A DNA stretch of 20,371 nt from contig BFEA01000804.1 in the NCBI GenBank assembly GCA_003427395.1, positions 126,887 to 147,257 on the forward strand, given 5' to 3'. The position numbers and the translations under genes were made by a program. Within the stretch, counting starts at the first letter, position 1; every line of letters starts with the position of its first letter. Below are positions 17,504 to 20,371 of this stretch, piece by piece. Source of the DNA: Chara braunii. Its lineage: Eukaryota > Streptophyta > Charophyceae > Charales > Characeae. The notes beneath the pieces are model-generated. The model searched no databases and was not told where the DNA came from. It worked only from the letters and a program-made list of their open reading frames with translations.

Positions 17504-18163
17504 AGACAGATCATCCGTGCGAGGCATGGGATAGTTGTTTTTGACCATGTAGTGGTTGAGACCGTGGTAGTCAATACAAAGACGAAGGCTGTCATCCTTC
17601 TTGCGATCGAAGAGGACAAGGGCACTCCGTGGGGAAGTACTCGGTTTAATGAAGCCCTGACGAAGCAACTCCTCAAGTTGGCGCTTGAGTTCCTAGGCTT
17701 TGGGAACCGAAAAGCGATATGGGGCGCGATTCTGAATGCGATAGTTGGGCTCGAGCTGGATGTGGTGCTCGATATCGCGCATGGGAGGAATACTGTTGTA
17801 GGAGACGGATGGTGGGAAAACATCGTGATACTCGCGAAGGAGGGCACCAACGCTAAGCGACAAGGAAGAAAGAAGGGTGTCAAATTCCTTGGCAGCCGCG
17901 GCGTTAGAAGCAAAGGTGGAGGGAGTCTGTGTGGAGGTAGGGACTGAGGGTGTATCCGTGGTAAGGGAAGCAAGAAAGTGAGATGGGCTAGGAGAGGTAG
18001 ACGAGGGTAAGGAAGCTGAGGAATCAGGAGGGTCGGGGGGCTCAGGAGGTGGTGGATCGAGCTCGACCAACTCAACGTCCTGATGCATGGAGTTGCAGGT
18101 GAGGAGATCCGTGATGTCGACAACATAAAGTTCTACATCAGGCTGACGAAGAAAGTGGTGGAA
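17504..18163 (-). pseudogene. Element B protease-RT linker and N-terminal RT
   Basis: It continues in the Gag-protease frame after the TAG at 18164. A Pro/Ser/Thr-rich linker (PPPPEPPDPPDSS and following) leads to the RT entry region: LLREYHDVFPPS, PPMRDIEHHIQLEP and NRAPYRFSVPKA, then TAG at 17693-17695, then [32 protein letters not shown] and [13 protein letters not shown]. These are the fingers motifs of Ty3/gypsy RT. The frame is lost at about 17504-17510, where the plus strand has CAGACAGA, consistent with a 4-bp tandem duplication; the RT palm continues in another frame. Confidence 0.88.
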
Positions 18164-18166
18164 CTA

Positions 18167-20371
18167 GGTAGGTGTACACATGGTGACATTCACAGGGGGG
18201 GGAAGTGTAGAGTCCGATTTGCCCAACAACGGAATACGGTATTGCTTCCCATCCTTGGCGTCGAGGACGAGATTGTTGTGGGTCCAATCGGGGCCGACAT
18301 GGGTGAACTGATGGGAGTAGGCAGTGCCAAGAACAAGATCATATAGGGTTTCCATGACATCGAAGGTCCACTGGTCATGGAACCGAGGGGCCTTGCGAAG
18401 GCTGTGGGCCATCCGCAAGGGGAAGGAGAATGGAAGATCAGGCACCACACAGTCAACGAAGGATCTGGCCTGATTGTCGCCAAGCGTGACAATGACAGTG
18501 GAAGGGTAGGGGGATGTATAGAGAGATGCCTCCTTAACTGCGCGAGGATGAATGAAGTCGCCAGTAGCGCCTAAGTCCCACAGTGCGCGATACACTCTAG
18601 TAGAGGTCCCGAGGTGCACAGGAATAATCGGTAAGGTGCGATCAGGATTGTGCAGGTGTTGAGACATCGTGGACAGGGTGCACTCTTTAAGGCGGATACG
18701 TTTCTGACGAACGTTAACACACTCGAGGTCCAGGAAGTCTATGATATCCTCGGCTGCAATAAGGGGAGCACTGCAGTGAGCCGTGAGAAAAGCACGCCGG
18801 GTAGGGGGATGTGGAGGAGGGGGGTCACAGGGGACACTAGGCGAGGAAGGAGAAAGTATACCAGTGTCCGTAGGGTCAGCCAAAAATAAAGTCGGAGCAG
18901 AGTCATCGGGAAGAGTAGCAAGCGGCGCAAATGCAGAGTTGCTAACGGGTATGCCTGCTACCGTAGGAGAGTCTGGGGAATGAGACATCGCAACTAGGTG
19001 GGTGTTGCGCTGGAGGCCGAGACGGGGGGGACAGCTTGAGGGCGAGCCTGTTGTGAAGTGACTCTGGAGGTCGTCTGTGTACGGGCACGTAGAGGAGGTA
19101 TGGCCAGCGAGGCGGCAGCCGGTGCAAATGCCTTGTGTACGAAGGTCCTCACTCTCAGCGATGGTCAAGCGGCTGCGAGGGAACACAAAGCCCGTTGGGA
19201 GGGGTAGTTGAGGGACCGTAGAGCGAGTCCTGGAGGATGAGGGCTGACGATGGAGGAGGGCGAAAAGGGCCCGGACAGGGCGGTCGTCATGGGAAAAGGC
19301 GTCATCCTCCGCGGTGGACGAAGTGTCCGGTCCCTGATCTGGGTCACTCGCAAAATCATCTGAGGCGGTGCCATCCTCAATGCTCGACGGATCACGAAGC
19401 AGGGCATGCAAGCGACGAGAGAGGGATTGTCCAGAGCCTCTACGGGGGCCACGACGGTATGTGGAAGACTGTCGAGGTTGGGAGGGGCGAGGGCCTACAG
19501 CAGTAGCGGAATGGGCAGCGGCGGGCTGAGGTAAGGGGCCGACGAGTGGAGCATAAGTGAGATGAATGGCCCTAGCAATGTTGAAAGCCTTTGGTAATGT
19601 GGGGATCGAATACACCATGATCTCCAACTGGAATGGCTGGGGGAGACCTACGCGGAATCGCTGGATCATGGTATCCTCGGGTATGGCTGTGACGGGAATC
19701 TGGGCGCGTACACGATGGAAGGCCGTGATGTATGACTCTAAGGCATTGTCGCCACCAAGCCATCTAATCTCAACCACATGGGTAATCGGGTTGCGGGTTG
19801 GCGTAGGGCGAGAAAAGTACTACTGAAGGAAGTCGCGAAACTCAGGATAAGACATGCCCTCATGTACGCCGCGCTGTGAGCGAAAGGCGAGGAAGTCGCA
19901 CCAGGTGGAGGATGCACGACCTGTAAAGCGAGAGGACATCTCGACGGGCCACAGTTCCATGGCGACACCATCGTAGCGAAGCTGCTCCTCGGCAGTAGAG
20001 ATCCATCCTTGGAGCTCGGAGGCCCTACCATCAAACTGTGGGAGGCGATCCGGTCAGAACCGTGGAACATACATCGGGGGCCGATAATGGGTAGGGAGAG
20101 GAAGAGCCGACTGTGACAAGAGGACAAAAGAAGTAGTGGCACCAACAAGAGAACTAGAAAGAGCAGGAAGTTGGGGCAAGGGTCCCTGACACATCGTGGT
20201 GGCCGGTGGTGGGAGAGTGAAATGCATCGCAGCGGCCTGTGTCTGATGTTGTCGGTAGATGAAAGGGGCAACAGGCCGAGTGGTGAGGTGGGGAGGCAGG
20301 GGTTGACCTCCTAGGAGCTGGCGGATGTGATCATGGGCCAGGGTGAGCTGGCGTTGGAGCTCAACATTTTG
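18167..20371 (-). pseudogene. Element B Gag and aspartic protease (partial, three in-frame stops)
   Basis: The frame runs in from the window edge with a helix like that at the start of other plant Gags (VELQRQLTLAHDHIRQLLGG), then a Pro-rich linker and a capsid-type region (ELQGWISTAEEQLRYDGVAM, STWCDFLAFRSQRG, GMSYPEFRDFL). TGA at 20054-20056 and TAG at 19820-19822 interrupt it. An Arg/Ser/Asp-rich segment leads to a zinc knuckle CTGCRLAGHTSSTC (CX2CX4HX4C, near 19090), which binds element RNA. The retropepsin part carries LWDLGATGDFIHP (active-site Asp codon 18575-18577) and LVLGTAY. The usual DSGA/DTGA triad is DLGA here, from codon TTA at 18572-18574. TAG at 18164-18166 ends this part. 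There is no stop between Gag and protease, so a single polyprotein is likely. Confidence 0.88.

Larger units (their letters stand above)
14891..20371 (-). mobile_element. Ty3/gypsy retrotransposon B, nearly complete internal region, truncated by window edge
   Basis: Reading leftwards on the minus strand, the order is Gag (from beyond 20371), CCHC zinc knuckle, aspartic protease, reverse transcriptase, RNase H and integrase, the diagnostic Ty3/gypsy order. Gag, protease and the first part of RT share one frame; RT core and RNase H share a second; integrase is in a third. Lesions: TGA 20054-20056, TAG 19820-19822, TAG 18164-18166, TAG 17693-17695, a frame change at a tandem CAGACAGA (17503-17510), TGA 17068-17070, TAG 16183-16185 and a frame change near 16130. 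Integrase is open. No chromodomain is seen at its end. LTRs are not defined in this window. Confidence 0.92.

Noticed and set aside
17068-18126. Single 352-codon ORF as an intact RT
   Set aside because: Only about its last 210 codons match RT. The first part is the shifted reading of the Pro-rich linker and RT fingers, which are in the other frame until the CAGACAGA site.
2317-19822. Alternative genetic code reading TAG as Gln, as in some green algae
   Set aside because: TAGs often fall where Gln would be plausible, but TGA stops, frameshifts and lost catalytic residues in the same elements point to ordinary decay.
19738-20271. 177-codon minus-strand ORF with a Leu-rich segment resembling a membrane helix
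   Set aside because: It overlaps element B Gag in a shifted frame; the Gag frame carries capsid-type sequence and explains the region better, despite its two stops.

Overview
This window looks like repeat-rich nuclear DNA from a green plant or streptophyte alga. It carries two decayed Ty3/gypsy retrotransposons with plant-type pol domains, long satellite and microsatellite arrays, a kilobase-scale pyrimidine-rich noncoding tract, and no bacterial-style operons or ribosome binding sites. The pol proteins resemble families I associate with charophyte genomes such as Chara. That species-level impression is from memory and is weak. I see no intact host gene that I can name.

Layout. 1-760: nothing recognisable. 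761-1381 (+): a coiled-coil, Gag-like ORF. About 1335-3390 (-): the 3' part of Ty3/gypsy element A (RNase H, integrase, truncated C-terminal region, then a Gag-like scrap). Its upstream end is cut inside RNase H and abuts a near-perfect 269-bp palindrome (3391-3659). 3823-4866 (-): two ORFs of unknown function in one frame, the larger about 258 codons with an acidic tail. 4867-7460: gene-poor. 7461-7811: a 175-bp unit present twice with an N at the join. 7840-8031: (GA)n tract with several N calls. 8122-11105: about 3 kb of tandem satellite in three contiguous blocks with 92-, 93- and 91-bp monomers that appear to share ancestry; the first block also has a 7-monomer (644-bp) higher-order period. 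11106-11232: purine (GAA) tract. 11233-14890: pyrimidine-rich noncoding DNA full of hairpins, with a diverged 1.2-kb direct repeat, six CCG-N8-CGG palindromes and a 26-bp minisatellite. 14891-20371 (-): Ty3/gypsy element B (Gag, protease, RT, RNase H, integrase), running off the right edge.

Element B is fossil. The gag-protease-RT part holds four in-frame stops and then a 4-bp tandem-duplication frameshift. The RT-RNase H part holds two stops and ends in a second frameshift. The integrase frame is open and keeps all its catalytic residues. Element A is similarly broken. Every internal stop I placed in the two elements is TAG or TGA, none TAA, which is compatible with C-to-T decay of silenced DNA.

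The most interesting content is structural rather than coding: the fresh-looking palindrome at a retroelement breakpoint, the three-subfamily satellite with higher-order organisation, the hairpin/CCG-N8-CGG tract, and two exact duplications joined at single Ns that are probably assembly artefacts.
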